NCBI GenBank assembly: GCA_965279475.1
Contig: CBDIIA010000002.1
Span: forward strand, 558,001-622,000
Direction: 5' to 3'
DNA length: 64,000 nt
Origin: Pseudorhodoferax sp965279475
Lineage (GTDB): Bacteria; Pseudomonadota; Gammaproteobacteria; Burkholderiales; Burkholderiaceae_C
The position numbers were made by a program, and so were the translations under genes. A model generated the notes under the pieces. It made no database searches, was not told where the DNA came from, and saw only the letters and a list, made by a program, of their open reading frames with translations. Below, one piece after another: positions 41,630-51,183 of this stretch. Positions within the stretch are counted from its first letter, which is position 1; every line of letters begins with the position of its first letter.

Positions 41630-42375
41630 GCCGCCGCCTTGCGCAAACGCGCCGCCGTGCCGTGCCCCAGATAGGCCTCGATCACGCGGTCGTCGTGGGT
41701 CACCTGGGCCGGTGAGCCTTGGGCGATCAGCTGGCCCTGCGCCAGCACCCACACATGCTCGGCCAGGTTCATCACGGCCTGCATCACGTGTTCGATCATC
41801 AGCACCGTGATGCCGCTCTGCGTGATGCCCCGCACCACCGGAATCATGCCGGCGATCTCTTGCGGGTTGAGGCCGGCCAGCACTTCGTCGAGCAGCAGCA
41901 GCCGCGGCTGCGTGGCCAGCGCACGCGCCAGCTCGAGCCGCTTGCGGCCAGCCACCGTGAGGTCGGACGCGGGGCGGTCGAGCTGCGCTTCGAGTCCCAC
42001 CTGCAGCGCCACTTCTTCGGCCCGCTGCAAGGCCGCGCGGCGCGAAACCACATGCAGATGCACGCCGACGGCGATGTTCTCGCGCACGCTCTGCGCGGCG
42101 AAGGGTTTGACGATCTGGAAGGTGCGCGTCATGCCGAGCCGGGCGTTGAGGTTCGGCGCGCGGCCGGTGATGTCCTGCCCCGCAAACAACACCTGGCCGG
42201 CATCGGGTGTCAGAAAGCCCGACATCAACGCGAACAGCGTCGTCTTGCCGGCGCCGTTGGGGCCGATCAGCGCGGTGAGGCTGCCCTGCGCCACGTCGAG
42301 GCTGACGTTCTGCACCGCCTTCAGCCCGCCGAAAGACTTCGACAGGCCGGCGATCGACAGCAGCATATCGCTCAT
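41626..42375 (-). CDS. livG: Branched-chain amino acid-type ABC transporter ATPase (LivG)
   Basis: This 249-aa ATPase has Walker A GPNGAGKTT near residues 38-46, QIVKPFAAQSVRENI typical of LivG, and Walker B LLLLDEVLAGLNPQE; the usual signature LSGG is VAG (DLTVAGRKRLELAR), a LivG-specific variation. Overlaps livM and livF by 4 bp each. Confidence 0.93.
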
Positions 42376-43367
42376 GACTCGCCTTTGCCGCGCCACAGCT
42401 GCCGCACCGACAGGCCGATGCCGGCGATGCCGCGCGGCAGGAAGACCACGATCAGCACCAGCACCGTGCCGTAGACCACCATGTTGATGCCCGGCAGCGC
42501 GCCGAACAGGTTGCGCGTGAGGTCGGCCAGCACGTGCAGCACCACGGCGCCGAGCACGGGCCCCCACAGCGTGCCCATGCCCCCCACGATGGCGGCCACC
42601 AGCGCCTCGATCGACGTGGCGGAGCCGTAGGCAATGGCCGGGTCGATGTACTGGAACACCTGCACATAGAACGCGCCGGCCGCCCCCATGAACGCGGCCG
42701 ACAGGCAGATGGCCGCGAGCTTGATGCGAAACGGGTTCACGCCCACCGCGCGCGCCGCGTCTTCGTCGTCGCGCACCGATTGCAGATAGGCACCGTAGCG
42801 CGAATGGCGCAGCCACCAGGTCACCCCCAACGCCAGCGCCACGAAGCCCAGCACCAGGTGCAGGTAACCGCCGCGCGACGCGAACTGCATGTTGGCCGCC
42901 GACTCGCGCAGCGGCAGCATCAGGCCTACGCCGGCGCCGGTGAACGGCACCGACAGCGCGAGGATGCGAAACACCTCAGCAAAGGCCAGCGTGACCAGCG
43001 CGAAGTACGAGCCCTTGAGACCGTAGCGAAAGCTCAGGGCGCCTACGAACAGCGCCACCAGCGCACTGCCGGCCACGGCCATGGGCAGTGCCAGCCAGGG
43101 ATTGAACCCGCCGTGCAGCTGCGCGATGGACTGGATGTAGGCGCCGGTGCCGAAGAACAACGCGTGGCCAAAAGAGAACTGGCCGCCGAAGCCGCCGAGG
43201 ATGTTCCAGGCCTGTGCGATCAGCGTGGCGTAGAGCGCCATCATCACGAAGTTGAGTGCCACGCCCGACGTGGTGACCAGCGGCACGCAGGCGACCAGCA
43301 CCACGAACAACACGATAGCTGCCAGTTGGCGAACACCGGCGGCATCGCCCCTTCGGGTCGCGCTCAT
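42372..43367 (-). CDS. livM: Branched-chain amino acid-type ABC transporter permease (LivM)
   Basis: This 331-aa inner-membrane permease has LivM marks: LLGGFGGQFSFGHALFFGTGAY near residues 57-75, RYGAYLQSVRDDEDAARAVGVNPFRIKLAAICLSAAFMGAAGAFY near 210-250 and IVGGMGTLWGPVLGA near 282-296. It overlaps livH and livG by 4 bp each. Confidence 0.93.
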   Translation of the reverse strand: MSATRRGDAAGVRQLAAIVLFVVLVACVPLVTTSGVALNFVMMALYATLIAQAWNILGGFGGQFSFGHALFFGTGAYIQSIAQLHGGFNPWLALPMAVAGSALVALFVGALSFRYGLKGSYFALVTLAFAEVFRILALSVPFTGAGVGLMLPLRESAANMQFASRGGYLHLVLGFVALALGVTWWLRHSRYGAYLQSVRDDEDAARAVGVNPFRIKLAAICLSAAFMGAAGAFYVQVFQYIDPAIAYGSATSIEALVAAIVGGMGTLWGPVLGAVVLHVLADLTRNLFGALPGINMVVYGTVLVLIVVFLPRGIAGIGLSVRQLWRGKGES

Positions 43368-44236
43368 GCCTTGGCCCCGAACAGACCTTGAGGCCGGAAC
43401 AGCAGCACCGCGATGAAGATCACGAAGATGCCGATCTGCCCGAGCGATTCGCCCAGCACCAGGCCGCCCAGCGACTCGACGATGCCGATCAGGAAGCCAC
43501 CCACCAGCGCCCCGACGAAGCTGCCCATGCCACCCAGCACGACGATGGTGAAGGCCACCAGCACGAAGCCACCACCCACCTGCGGGTTCACGTAATAGGC
43601 CGGCAGCAGAAAGCACGCGGCCGCACCCAGGCACGCCAGGCCGATGCCGAAACTCATCGCGTAGACGTGTTCGACATCGATGCCCATCAGCTTGGCACCG
43701 TGCTTCTCCTTGGCCACGGCGCGGATGGCGCGGCCGAGGTCGGTGCGGCCGACGGTCCAGAACAGCAGGGCCGACACCACCAGCGCGCCGGCAAAGGCCA
43801 CCAGCTTGGGCACGGCGATCATGGCCGGGCCGATGGCCACCGTCGAGAGCGAGTACGCCGTGTCGATGTTGCGTGTGTCCGACTGGAAGAACAGCAGCGC
43901 CAGGTTCTCCATCACGATCGAGATGCCCAGCGTGGCCAGCAGGATGTTCTCGTCCTTGCCGTGGCCGGCGCGGTTGATCACCAGGCGCTGCAGCGCATAG
44001 CCCAGCGCGAACATGCCCGGCACCACCAGCGGCAGCGCCAGATACGGGTCGATGCCGGCGCGGTCTTTCAGGAAATACACGGCGTACAGCGCCAGCATCA
44101 GCGAGGCGCCATGCGCGAAGTTGATGATGTGCAGCACGCCGTAGATGAGCGTGAGCCCCAGCGCAATGAGCGCATACACCGCGCCGGTGGTCAGGCCGTT
44201 CAGCAGCGAAGAAAAGAGAATGCTGGCGTCGAACAT
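43364..44236 (-). CDS. livH: Branched-chain amino acid-type ABC transporter permease (LivH)
   Basis: This 290-aa inner-membrane permease begins with SLLNGLTTGAVYALIALGLTLIYGVLHIINFAHG, the classical LivH start, and has MGIDVEHVYAMSFGIGLACLGAAACFLLPAYYVNP and FTIVVLGGMGSFVGALVGGF. It lies 235 bp after livK, separated by a repeat element, and overlaps livM by 4 bp. Confidence 0.93.
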   Translation of the reverse strand: MFDASILFSSLLNGLTTGAVYALIALGLTLIYGVLHIINFAHGASLMLALYAVYFLKDRAGIDPYLALPLVVPGMFALGYALQRLVINRAGHGKDENILLATLGISIVMENLALLFFQSDTRNIDTAYSLSTVAIGPAMIAVPKLVAFAGALVVSALLFWTVGRTDLGRAIRAVAKEKHGAKLMGIDVEHVYAMSFGIGLACLGAAACFLLPAYYVNPQVGGGFVLVAFTIVVLGGMGSFVGALVGGFLIGIVESLGGLVLGESLGQIGIFVIFIAVLLFRPQGLFGAKA

Positions 44237-44309
44237 CAGATGAATGTCTTTCGCGCGGTACTCAGACTTTCATGGCGCTGCGCACGAAACGGCACGGCCC
44301 AGGCCAGGG

Positions 44310-44470
44310 CACCCGCGGAACTGGCTTTGCCCGGCCGCTGGGTGCGCCCCTTGAGGGGCTGAGGGCCGCGGCTCAAAGCCTGCCTGCGCAGGCTTGGACG
44401 GCAGCGAAGAGCAGCCGCCTCTGGCGGCCGCCCGTTTCGGCTACACGAAGTGAGCAAGAAACGGGGTGGT
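44310..44470 (-). repeat. Intercistronic repeat, copy C (longer form)
   Basis: Its outer ends match copies A and B (CACCCGCGGAACTGGCTTTG on one side, ACACGAAGTGAGCAAGAAAC on the other), while the middle carries extra hairpins such as GCCTGCCTGCGCAGGC. In transcript sense it begins one nucleotide after the livK stop and lies before livH, the same placement as copy A relative to its binding-protein and permease genes. Confidence 0.7.
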
Positions 44471-44471
44471 C

Positions 44472-45671
44472 TCATCTGAGCGGAAATACGGGCTCGACCT
44501 CGCGGTAGTCGCGCGGGATGATGACCTTGATGTCGTTCTTGACCACCTGCGTCATCAGCGGCTGCGCGCCTTCGTTCTGGCCGTTGACGAACTTGGTGGT
44601 GCCGTACGGCATGATGTGTTTGCTGTAGGTGCTCTGCGCCAGCGCATCGATGATGGCGGCGCGATCGCTCGACTTGGCGCGCTCCAGCGCGTCGGCCAGC
44701 AGGCCCATCGCGGTATAGGTCATGAAGACCTCGTAGCTGAAGAACTGGCCCTTGGCCTCGACCCGCTTGCGCAAGTCTTGCGCGCGCTTGTCCTTGGGGT
44801 TGAACCAGTGGTTGCAGTCGATGATGCCGTTGGCTGCGTCCGGAAATTCCTTGACGAACTTGTAGCTCGACGCGGCGCCGCCCAGCACCGAGAAGATCGC
44901 CTTGGGCTGTACCTTCTGCTGCTGCATGGTGCGCACCAGCAATGCGTATTCGTTGTAGTAGTTGGCCGGGATCACGATGTCGGGGTTGATCGACTTCATG
45001 CGCAGCACGATGTTGTTGAAATCGCGCGTGGGGTTGGCGTGCTTCACCACTTCCTTCACGTCGAAGCCATAGCCCGGCAGCTCGCGCGCCAGCAGCGCGG
45101 CCGTGCCGGAGCCGAACAGCGACTCTTCGTGGATGATCATCACCGTCTTGGCGGGGTTGCCGGCGGCGCGGTTCAGCACCAGCAGGTTGGCCATGGCGAC
45201 CTCGGCCGATCGCTTGTAGCCCGGCCCGAAGCGGAAGGTGTTCTTCAGCCCGCGCTCGACGATCTGGTCGGCCACGCCGACGTCGACCACGTGCGGCAGG
45301 TTGTACTTGGCCGCGGCCTGCGTGGTGGCCAGGCAGATCGCCGAAGCAAAGGCACCCACCACGGCCGACACGCCGGCCTCGTTCATCTTCTCGACCTCGG
45401 CCGCGCCGGCCTGCGGCTGCGATTGCGCGTCGCCCAGCAGCGCTTCGAGCTTGGCGCCGCTCAGCGACTTGATGCCGCCGGCCAGGTTGATGTCTTCGAT
45501 GGCGAGCAGAGCGCCCAAGCGGCACTGCTGGCCCGAATACGCCAGCGCACCGGTCACCGGGTGCAGCACGCCGACCTTGACGGTCCTGGGCTGCGCCCCG
45601 GCGATCAACGGAAGCGCCACGGCGGATGCCACGGCAGCAGACTGCGAGATGAAGCGGCGGCGGTTTTGCAT
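44472..45671 (-). CDS. Liv-type ABC transporter substrate-binding protein (LivK-like)
   Basis: This 399-aa periplasmic protein has a signal peptide (QNRRRFISQSAAVASAVALP) and the peripla_BP_6 pattern VKVGVLHPVTGALAYSGQQCRLGALLAIEDINLAGGI. Its ligand may be an amino acid, urea-type compound or short amide rather than leucine, judged by context and low similarity to LivJ/K. It is transcribed with a GntR regulator gene 19 bp upstream. Confidence 0.9.
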   Translation of the reverse strand: MQNRRRFISQSAAVASAVALPLIAGAQPRTVKVGVLHPVTGALAYSGQQCRLGALLAIEDINLAGGIKSLSGAKLEALLGDAQSQPQAGAAEVEKMNEAGVSAVVGAFASAICLATTQAAAKYNLPHVVDVGVADQIVERGLKNTFRFGPGYKRSAEVAMANLLVLNRAAGNPAKTVMIIHEESLFGSGTAALLARELPGYGFDVKEVVKHANPTRDFNNIVLRMKSINPDIVIPANYYNEYALLVRTMQQQKVQPKAIFSVLGGAASSYKFVKEFPDAANGIIDCNHWFNPKDKRAQDLRKRVEAKGQFFSYEVFMTYTAMGLLADALERAKSSDRAAIIDALAQSTYSKHIMPYGTTKFVNGQNEGAQPLMTQVVKNDIKVIIPRDYREVEPVFPLR

Positions 45672-45690
45672 GGTGGTTTCCTCTTTGCTT

Positions 45691-46485
45691 CTAGGTGAAC
45701 TGTGCGGACAACTCTTTGCTGACCCAGACCTTGGCGTCGATGCTGCCCACGCGGGACAGCTGCATGTCGTAGGCGTAGCGGTCGGGCCGGTACAGGCCGT
45801 GCAGCCATTGCACCGGCCGTTCGGCATCGTCGTAGATCAGGCGGCGCACTGCAAGCAGGGCCGAGCCGACCTCGACATCGAGATGCCGGGCCACCACCGC
45901 ATCGGCCAGCCTGGCCGAGATGGTTTGGTGCGCGCGGCCGACCTTGACGCCCGACTCTTCGAGCAGCACCAGGATCGGCTTCTTCGCCAGCTCGCGCCGG
46001 CCGAACTTGCGCGCCACGTCGGCCGGCACGTAGGTGGTGATGTGCGACAGCGGGCCCTCGCGCGTGGACCGCACCCGCACCGCCTTCTGCACCTCGTCGC
46101 CCGGCTGCATCTGCAGCGCGGTGGCGACGGCGGCAGAAGCCGCAATGGGGTCGACACTGATCACCTTGACGGTGGTGCGCAACCCCATGCTGACCAGGTT
46201 TTCGAGCAGGCCGCCCAGGTGGGCCCGCTGCACCGGGTCGGCGCCGTTGCGCGGCCGTGCCGGCACTGCCGCGGGCACCGGCCGCGTGCCGCGCCCCGGC
46301 TCGCGCGAGATCAGGCCCTCGTCGGCCATGCGCGCCAAGGCACGCCGCACCGTGACGCGTGCCACGCCGAACTCGGCCATCAGCGCGAACTCGCCCGGCA
46401 GGCCATTGACGAACCGCCCTTCGGCGAGCTGTTCGCTCAGCACCAGATAGATCTGGTGGTACTTGGGCAGGGGCATCAACGACAT
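45691..46485 (-). CDS. GntR-family regulator, HutC/UTRA subgroup
   Basis: This 264-aa regulator has a winged HTH (PKYHQIYLVLSEQLAEGRF...LMAEFGVARVTVRRALARMADEGL) and a C-terminal UTRA ligand domain (DEVQKAVRVRSTREGPLSHITTYVP, LIYDDAERPVQWLHGLYRPDRYAY). The UTRA group senses small metabolites such as urocanate or fatty acids. It lies inside the transport run, 4 bp after an NMT1-like gene and 19 bp before livK, so it probably regulates this block; an AATGNNNCATT operator pair upstream of the run is a candidate target. Confidence 0.92.
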   Translation of the reverse strand: MSLMPLPKYHQIYLVLSEQLAEGRFVNGLPGEFALMAEFGVARVTVRRALARMADEGLISREPGRGTRPVPAAVPARPRNGADPVQRAHLGGLLENLVSMGLRTTVKVISVDPIAASAAVATALQMQPGDEVQKAVRVRSTREGPLSHITTYVPADVARKFGRRELAKKPILVLLEESGVKVGRAHQTISARLADAVVARHLDVEVGSALLAVRRLIYDDAERPVQWLHGLYRPDRYAYDMQLSRVGSIDAKVWVSKELSAQFT

Positions 46486-46489
46486 CGCG

Positions 46490-47560
46490 CTACAGACCTT
46501 GCATGCCTTTTTCGAGGAAGCTCAGATCGAAGGCGTTGGCGAACTTGAAGCTTGCCGGCACGTCGGGCTGCTTGCGCGCCCGGTTGTCGAGATTCAGGAA
46601 CTCGACGTTGACATCGAAGTGCTTTTGCGTGGGCACCGGCGTCTTCATGTACATGCCGACGTTGTTGGCGAACACGGGCTCGAACAGGCTGGCGTCCAGA
46701 TCCTTGAAATAGTCGCGCGCAAAGGCCTTGAACGCGGCCGGATCCTGGCTCATGGAGCGCAGCGCCAGCGCAATGCCGCGGCAGTAGGCGGTCAGCTCCT
46801 TGGGTTTGTCCTTGGCGGTCTTCTCGGTGACGCTGGCGGCGATGTAGAGGAAGTCGGCGAGCTCGGGCGGCGGGTTGGTCACCATGTTGAACAGGTAGGT
46901 GGCGCCGAACTTGGCGATCGCCACGTCGGACGCAGGCGACGACAGGCAGAACGCGTCGATCTGGCCCTTGTCGAACGCGGCGAGCATGGCGCTGGGGCCG
47001 CCCTGCACCGGCACGATCTGGGCGTCGCGGTCGGGGTCGATCTTGCCGCGCTGCATCAGGTAGCGCGTCAGCTGGTCGGGTCCGCCACCGGGGCCCGTGG
47101 TGCCCACGCGCAGGCCGCGCAATACCGCTGCCTTGGCATCGGGTGCGCTGGCTTCGGTGATGCCGGCCTTGTCGGCAATGGTCTTCTTGACCACCACGTT
47201 CGAGGCGAACTTGTTGACCCAGCCGCAGATCATCTTGACCGGGCGGCCCAGCAGCTGGATGCGCATGTTGGTGGCCGGCGAGCCGAGCAGCACTTCGGCG
47301 GCGCCGGACAGCAAGGCGTCCTGGTTCACGCCGCGGTTGGTCGACGCGAGCTCGACCGCCAGGCCCGACTTCTCGAACAGCTTCTGGTGAAAGGCGTAGT
47401 CTTCGGCGCTCCACAGCCACGAGCGCGACGTCGAGCGCAGCGAAGAAAGCTTGTCCTTGTCCTGCGCCCACGCGGGTTGTGCGCCGAGCAGGCCGCCGGT
47501 GGTGGCCCACACGCTCAAGACGCCCTTGAGCACCAGGCGCCGTTCGCTGCTGTCGTTCAT
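46490..47560 (-). CDS. ABC transporter substrate-binding protein, NMT1/SsuA-like
   Basis: This 356-aa protein has a twin-arginine-like leader (SSERRLVLKGVLSVWATTGG, cut near PAWAQD) and an NMT1-like body (LFEKSGLAVELAS, NRGVNQDALLSGAAEVLLGSPAT). It is the binding component for the ABC permease and ATPase encoded upstream (49339-50990); the amidohydrolase gene lies between them, tying uptake to deacylation. Ligand unknown. Confidence 0.88.
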   Translation of the reverse strand: MNDSSERRLVLKGVLSVWATTGGLLGAQPAWAQDKDKLSSLRSTSRSWLWSAEDYAFHQKLFEKSGLAVELASTNRGVNQDALLSGAAEVLLGSPATNMRIQLLGRPVKMICGWVNKFASNVVVKKTIADKAGITEASAPDAKAAVLRGLRVGTTGPGGGPDQLTRYLMQRGKIDPDRDAQIVPVQGGPSAMLAAFDKGQIDAFCLSSPASDVAIAKFGATYLFNMVTNPPPELADFLYIAASVTEKTAKDKPKELTAYCRGIALALRSMSQDPAAFKAFARDYFKDLDASLFEPVFANNVGMYMKTPVPTQKHFDVNVEFLNLDNRARKQPDVPASFKFANAFDLSFLEKGMQGL

Positions 47561-47591
47561 CGTTGCTCCTTGTGGATGATGGATCGAATCG

Positions 47592-49313
47592 TCAGGCGTG
47601 ACCGTGGCGCAAGACCCGGCCGGGAAGCTGCCAACCCTCAGCCGGCGGGGTGTCGGGCTTGGGCAGCGCGACGCCGTTCACGAACACGTGGTGGATGCCG
47701 CTGGGATAGGAGATCAGGCGGTCGGCGCCGGCGGGCAGATCGTGCACGCGCTGCAGCGGGCCTGCGCCCACCGTGGCCGGATCGAACACCACCACATCGG
47801 CAGGCCGGCCCACGGCCAGCAAGCCGCGGTCGCTGAGGCCGAAGATGGCGGCGGTGCGCCCGGTCATCATGTGCACACCGCGTTCGAGCGAGAACGCGCC
47901 GCGCTCGCGCACCCAGTGACCGAGCAGATGCGTGGGGTAGCAGGCGTCGCACAGCTGCGACAAATGCGCACCGCCGTCGCCCAGGCCCAGCACCACGTCC
48001 GGGTCTTGCAGGATCTCTTGCACCTCGTCTTCCTCGAAGTTGACGAGCGGCGTGCGAAAGCGCGCTTGCAGATCGGAGGCGAGCGCGCTGTCGAGCATCA
48101 CGTCGATGGCGTGGCGGCCGGTCTCGGCGCCGATGTCGGTCAGCCGCCGCCCGATCCACTCGGGTTTGCCGGGCCAGTACGACAGCTCGGTCAGCGCGAA
48201 GCTGGCACGGCGCATGCCGCCCTCGGCCGCACCGCCCGAGAAGAAGGCATCGCGCCCGCCGCGGCCGGCCAGCTCTTCGCGGAACTGATGGCGAAAGCCT
48301 TCGTCGGCATACAGCGCACGGCGCGCAGCTTCGTCGGTCGCCTTGCGCACCGGCTCGAACAGCAGCCAGGTGTCGAAGATCACCGGCGAGCGGAAGTCGA
48401 ATTCGCTGACGATCGGGCGGCAAGCGACCTGCGGATAGATGGGGTAGCCCTTGCGCCGCAGCTCGCGGTTCTTCTCCAGCACCTCGCGGTGCCGCCAGGG
48501 CCCCAGTTGCCCGGCCAGCACGGCCGTCCAGCAGACGGTGGCGCCGCTGGCTTCCTGCACGGCCACGTAGTCGTCGAACTTGGGATCGCGCGCCACGTTG
48601 TAGTGGATGATGCCGGTGCCGGCCTCGCCCACCGCGCCAGCCAGCGCCACCATCTCGCTGCGCGACGCGAGGCGGCTCGGCACCGGCTTGCCCGAAAAGC
48701 CGATGTGCACGTTGGACACCGAGGTGGCAAAGGCGATCGCGCCGGCCTGCAAACCTTCGAGCACCAGTGCTCGCATCTGCGCCACTTCGTCGGCCGTGGC
48801 TTCGCGCTCGACGGCGTCCGTGCCCATCACGTACAGCCGGATCGGCGTGTGGCCGATCATCACGCCGATGTTGATGGCCACACCCCGCGCCTCGATTGCC
48901 GCCAGGTATTCGGGGAAGGTCTCGAAGGGCCACTGCTCGCCCAGGCCGGCGTTCAGCGCGTCGAGGCTCATGGCTTCGACGCGCTCCAGCGTGCGCAGGA
49001 TCAGGTCGCGGCCCGAAGGCCGGGTTGGCGCAATGCCGAAGCCGCACGAGCCGATGACCGCGGTGGTGACGCCGTGCCACGGCGAGATCGTGAGGAACGG
49101 ATCCCAGAACAGCTGCGCGTCGTAGTGCGTGTGGATGTCGACGAAGCCGGGCGCAATGACGGCGCCCTGTGCGTCGATGACTTGCCGCGCATCGCCCGGC
49201 ACGTCGCCCATCGCGGCGATGCGACCGTCCTGGATGGCGATGGCGCCGTACATCGAAGGGCCGCCCGTGCCATCGATGATGCGGCCATTGATGATCTTCA
49301 GGTCGTAGGTCAT
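47592..49313 (-). CDS. Amidohydrolase, N-acyl-D-amino-acid deacylase-like
   Basis: This 573-aa metal hydrolase has the N-terminal beta strand YDLKIINGRIIDGTGGP, metal ligands HTH in DIHTHYDAQLFWDP (about residues 61-74), and late GLGDGGAHLSQLCDACYPTHLL supplying the catalytic Asp. These are the marks of the D-aminoacylase/amidohydrolase-3 group. Typical substrates are N-acyl-D-amino acids; hydantoinase genes nearby would fit a D-N-carbamoyl or N-acyl amino acid source. It lies between the ABC permease (25 bp) and the NMT1-like gene (31 bp). Confidence 0.9.
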   Translation of the reverse strand: MTYDLKIINGRIIDGTGGPSMYGAIAIQDGRIAAMGDVPGDARQVIDAQGAVIAPGFVDIHTHYDAQLFWDPFLTISPWHGVTTAVIGSCGFGIAPTRPSGRDLILRTLERVEAMSLDALNAGLGEQWPFETFPEYLAAIEARGVAINIGVMIGHTPIRLYVMGTDAVEREATADEVAQMRALVLEGLQAGAIAFATSVSNVHIGFSGKPVPSRLASRSEMVALAGAVGEAGTGIIHYNVARDPKFDDYVAVQEASGATVCWTAVLAGQLGPWRHREVLEKNRELRRKGYPIYPQVACRPIVSEFDFRSPVIFDTWLLFEPVRKATDEAARRALYADEGFRHQFREELAGRGGRDAFFSGGAAEGGMRRASFALTELSYWPGKPEWIGRRLTDIGAETGRHAIDVMLDSALASDLQARFRTPLVNFEEDEVQEILQDPDVVLGLGDGGAHLSQLCDACYPTHLLGHWVRERGAFSLERGVHMMTGRTAAIFGLSDRGLLAVGRPADVVVFDPATVGAGPLQRVHDLPAGADRLISYPSGIHHVFVNGVALPKPDTPPAEGWQLPGRVLRHGHA

Positions 49314-49338
49314 GGTCGTGCCTTTGTGCTTCGCCCGC

Positions 49339-50211
49339 TCATGGCGAAGGTGTCTTCCAGCGAAGCGCGCGTTGTTCGACACGCTTCAACAGCGAGTTGA
49401 GGGCGATGCCGGTCAGCGCCAGCACGGTCAGACCGGCAAACACGCCAGCGGTATCGAACAGGCCCGAGGCCTGGCCGATCAGAAAGCCGATGCCGCGGTT
49501 GGACGAGATCAGCTCACCCACCACCGCACCGATCAACGCGTAGGGCACCGACACCTTGAGGCCGGTCAGCACCCACGCCGCCGCGGAGGGGATCACCACC
49601 AGCCGCAGCTCCTGCCAGGGGCCGGCACCCATGATGCGCACCGACTGCAGGTGTACCGCCTGCACGTCGCGCACGCCGGCGAAGGTGTTGAGGAACACCA
49701 GGAAGAACACGATCAGCGCGGCCATCGCCACTTTGGACGCCAGGCCGATGCCGAACCACATGATCAGCAACGGCGCCAACGCGATCTTGGGCATGCAGTA
49801 GATCGCCGTGATGAACGGGTCGAGCAGGCGTGCCAGCATCTGCGAACGGCCCAGCGTGAAGCCGACCACGAAGCCCAGCGAGCTGCCCAGGATGAATCCG
49901 CCGGCCATGGCCTGGAAGGTGTAGAGGAACGAGTTCCACAGCGTGCCATCGACCGCCCAGCCGTAGAGCTTGACCGCCACCGCCAAGGGCGAGCTGATGT
50001 AGAAGGCGTCGATCCACCGGCCCGAGACCCCTTGCCACAGACCGAGAAACAGCAGCAGCAAGGCGACCTGCGCCAGCAGATAACGCAGGCTGTGGTCGGT
50101 GGGGCCTGCCGCGCTCGCGGGCAGTGCATCGGCTTGCTCGACGGACACTGTTGTACCTTCGCGCTGCTGCGCTCCGGAGCGAGCCTCTTCGGGCGGCCGG
50201 GCGAGGCTCAT
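49339..50211 (-). CDS. ABC transporter permease, SsuC-like
   Basis: This 290-aa inner-membrane permease has about six segments and a family-typical loop near VRIMGAGPWQELRLVVIPSAA. It overlaps its ATPase gene by 4 bp. With the NMT1-like protein it makes an importer dedicated to this catabolic block. Confidence 0.92.
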   Translation of the reverse strand: MSLARPPEEARSGAQQREGTTVSVEQADALPASAAGPTDHSLRYLLAQVALLLLFLGLWQGVSGRWIDAFYISSPLAVAVKLYGWAVDGTLWNSFLYTFQAMAGGFILGSSLGFVVGFTLGRSQMLARLLDPFITAIYCMPKIALAPLLIMWFGIGLASKVAMAALIVFFLVFLNTFAGVRDVQAVHLQSVRIMGAGPWQELRLVVIPSAAAWVLTGLKVSVPYALIGAVVGELISSNRGIGFLIGQASGLFDTAGVFAGLTVLALTGIALNSLLKRVEQRALRWKTPSP

Positions 50212-50990
50212 GAATGTTCCAGACCCGCGGTGCGGGAGATTTCGGGTGCCAGCAGTTCCCAGAGCTCCATGTAGATCTCCTTGAAGGCGGGCGTGAACTG
50301 CCCCTGAAACGGATCGCGCGGCCGCGGGATGTCGATCGTCTTGACGGCCTTGATGCGCCCGGGCCGGCCCGAGAACACCACCACGATGTCGGACAGCAGG
50401 ATCGCCTCGGCCAGATCGTGCGTGACGAACACGATGGTCTTGCTGGTGCTTTCCCAGAGCTGCAGCAGCTGCGCCTGCAGCACCAGCTTGAGCTGGGCGT
50501 CGAGCGCACCGAAGGGCTCGTCCATCAGGATGGTGTCGGGGTCGTAGGACAGCACCTGGGCCAGCGCCGCGCGCTTGCGCATGCCGCCCGAGAGCTGCGA
50601 AGGGAAATGGTCGGCGAAATCGCTCAGGCCGACGCGTTTCAGCATCTCGGTCACGCGCGCCGCAATGGCCGCGGGTTTCTCGCCGCGGATCGCGAGCGGC
50701 AGGCCGACGTTCTGCGCAGTGGTGCGCCAGGGCAGCAGACTGTCCTGCTGGGTCATGTAGCCGACGCCAGTGTTGATGCCGTCGACCGTGCGGCCGCCTT
50801 GGCGAATGGTGCCTGCAGTGGGGCTGGTGATGCCCGCGACCATGTTGAGCAGGGTCGACTTGCCGCAGCCTGAAGGTCCGACGAAGGACACGAAGGCGCC
50901 GGCTGGCACGACCAGGTCGACAGGGGTCAGCGCCTGCACGGTGTTGCGCTTGAAGGAGAACGACTTCGACACGCCCTGGATCTCGATCAA
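50208..50990 (-). CDS. ABC transporter ATP-binding protein, SsuB-like
   Basis: This 260-aa ATPase has Walker A GPSGCGKST near residues 38-46, signature LSGGMRKR, Walker B TILMDEPFGALD and a switch His in VTHDLAEA. It is the first gene of the minus-strand run, served by a TTGACA - 17 bp - AACAAT promoter at 51072-51044 and a GGAG ribosome site. Confidence 0.93.
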   Translation of the reverse strand: MIEIQGVSKSFSFKRNTVQALTPVDLVVPAGAFVSFVGPSGCGKSTLLNMVAGITSPTAGTIRQGGRTVDGINTGVGYMTQQDSLLPWRTTAQNVGLPLAIRGEKPAAIAARVTEMLKRVGLSDFADHFPSQLSGGMRKRAALAQVLSYDPDTILMDEPFGALDAQLKLVLQAQLLQLWESTSKTIVFVTHDLAEAILLSDIVVVFSGRPGRIKAVKTIDIPRPRDPFQGQFTPAFKEIYMELWELLAPEISRTAGLEHS

Positions 50991-51043
50991 GGAAGCTCCT
51001 TCAGGGTCTTTCGCCCCGCTGAAATTGACGATCGGCTGCGGGC

Positions 51044-51140
51044 ATTGTTGGATTGATCAATTGTTCTGTCAATGGGACATTGTGGGTGTGCTGGCGAATG
51101 AAATGTTCCATTGACATGCCGCAATGCAGCACACAAGAAT
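51044..51140. promoter_or_regulatory. Divergent promoter/operator region
   Basis: Minus-strand promoter: TTGACA (complement of 51067-51072), 17 bp, AACAAT (complement of 51044-51049). Plus-strand promoter: TTGACA 51111-51116, 18 bp, AAGAAT 51135-51140. Each -35 lies inside one arm of a 15-bp inverted repeat, 51067-51081 and 51102-51116, matching at 14 of 15 positions; each arm has an AATGNNNCATT core. A perfect ATTGATCAAT palindrome is at 51052-51061. One regulator could control both operons. Confidence 0.7.
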
Positions 51141-51183
51141 GGTTGCATACGGCGCTTTTGCCGGATCACTCACGCAGGGCAGC

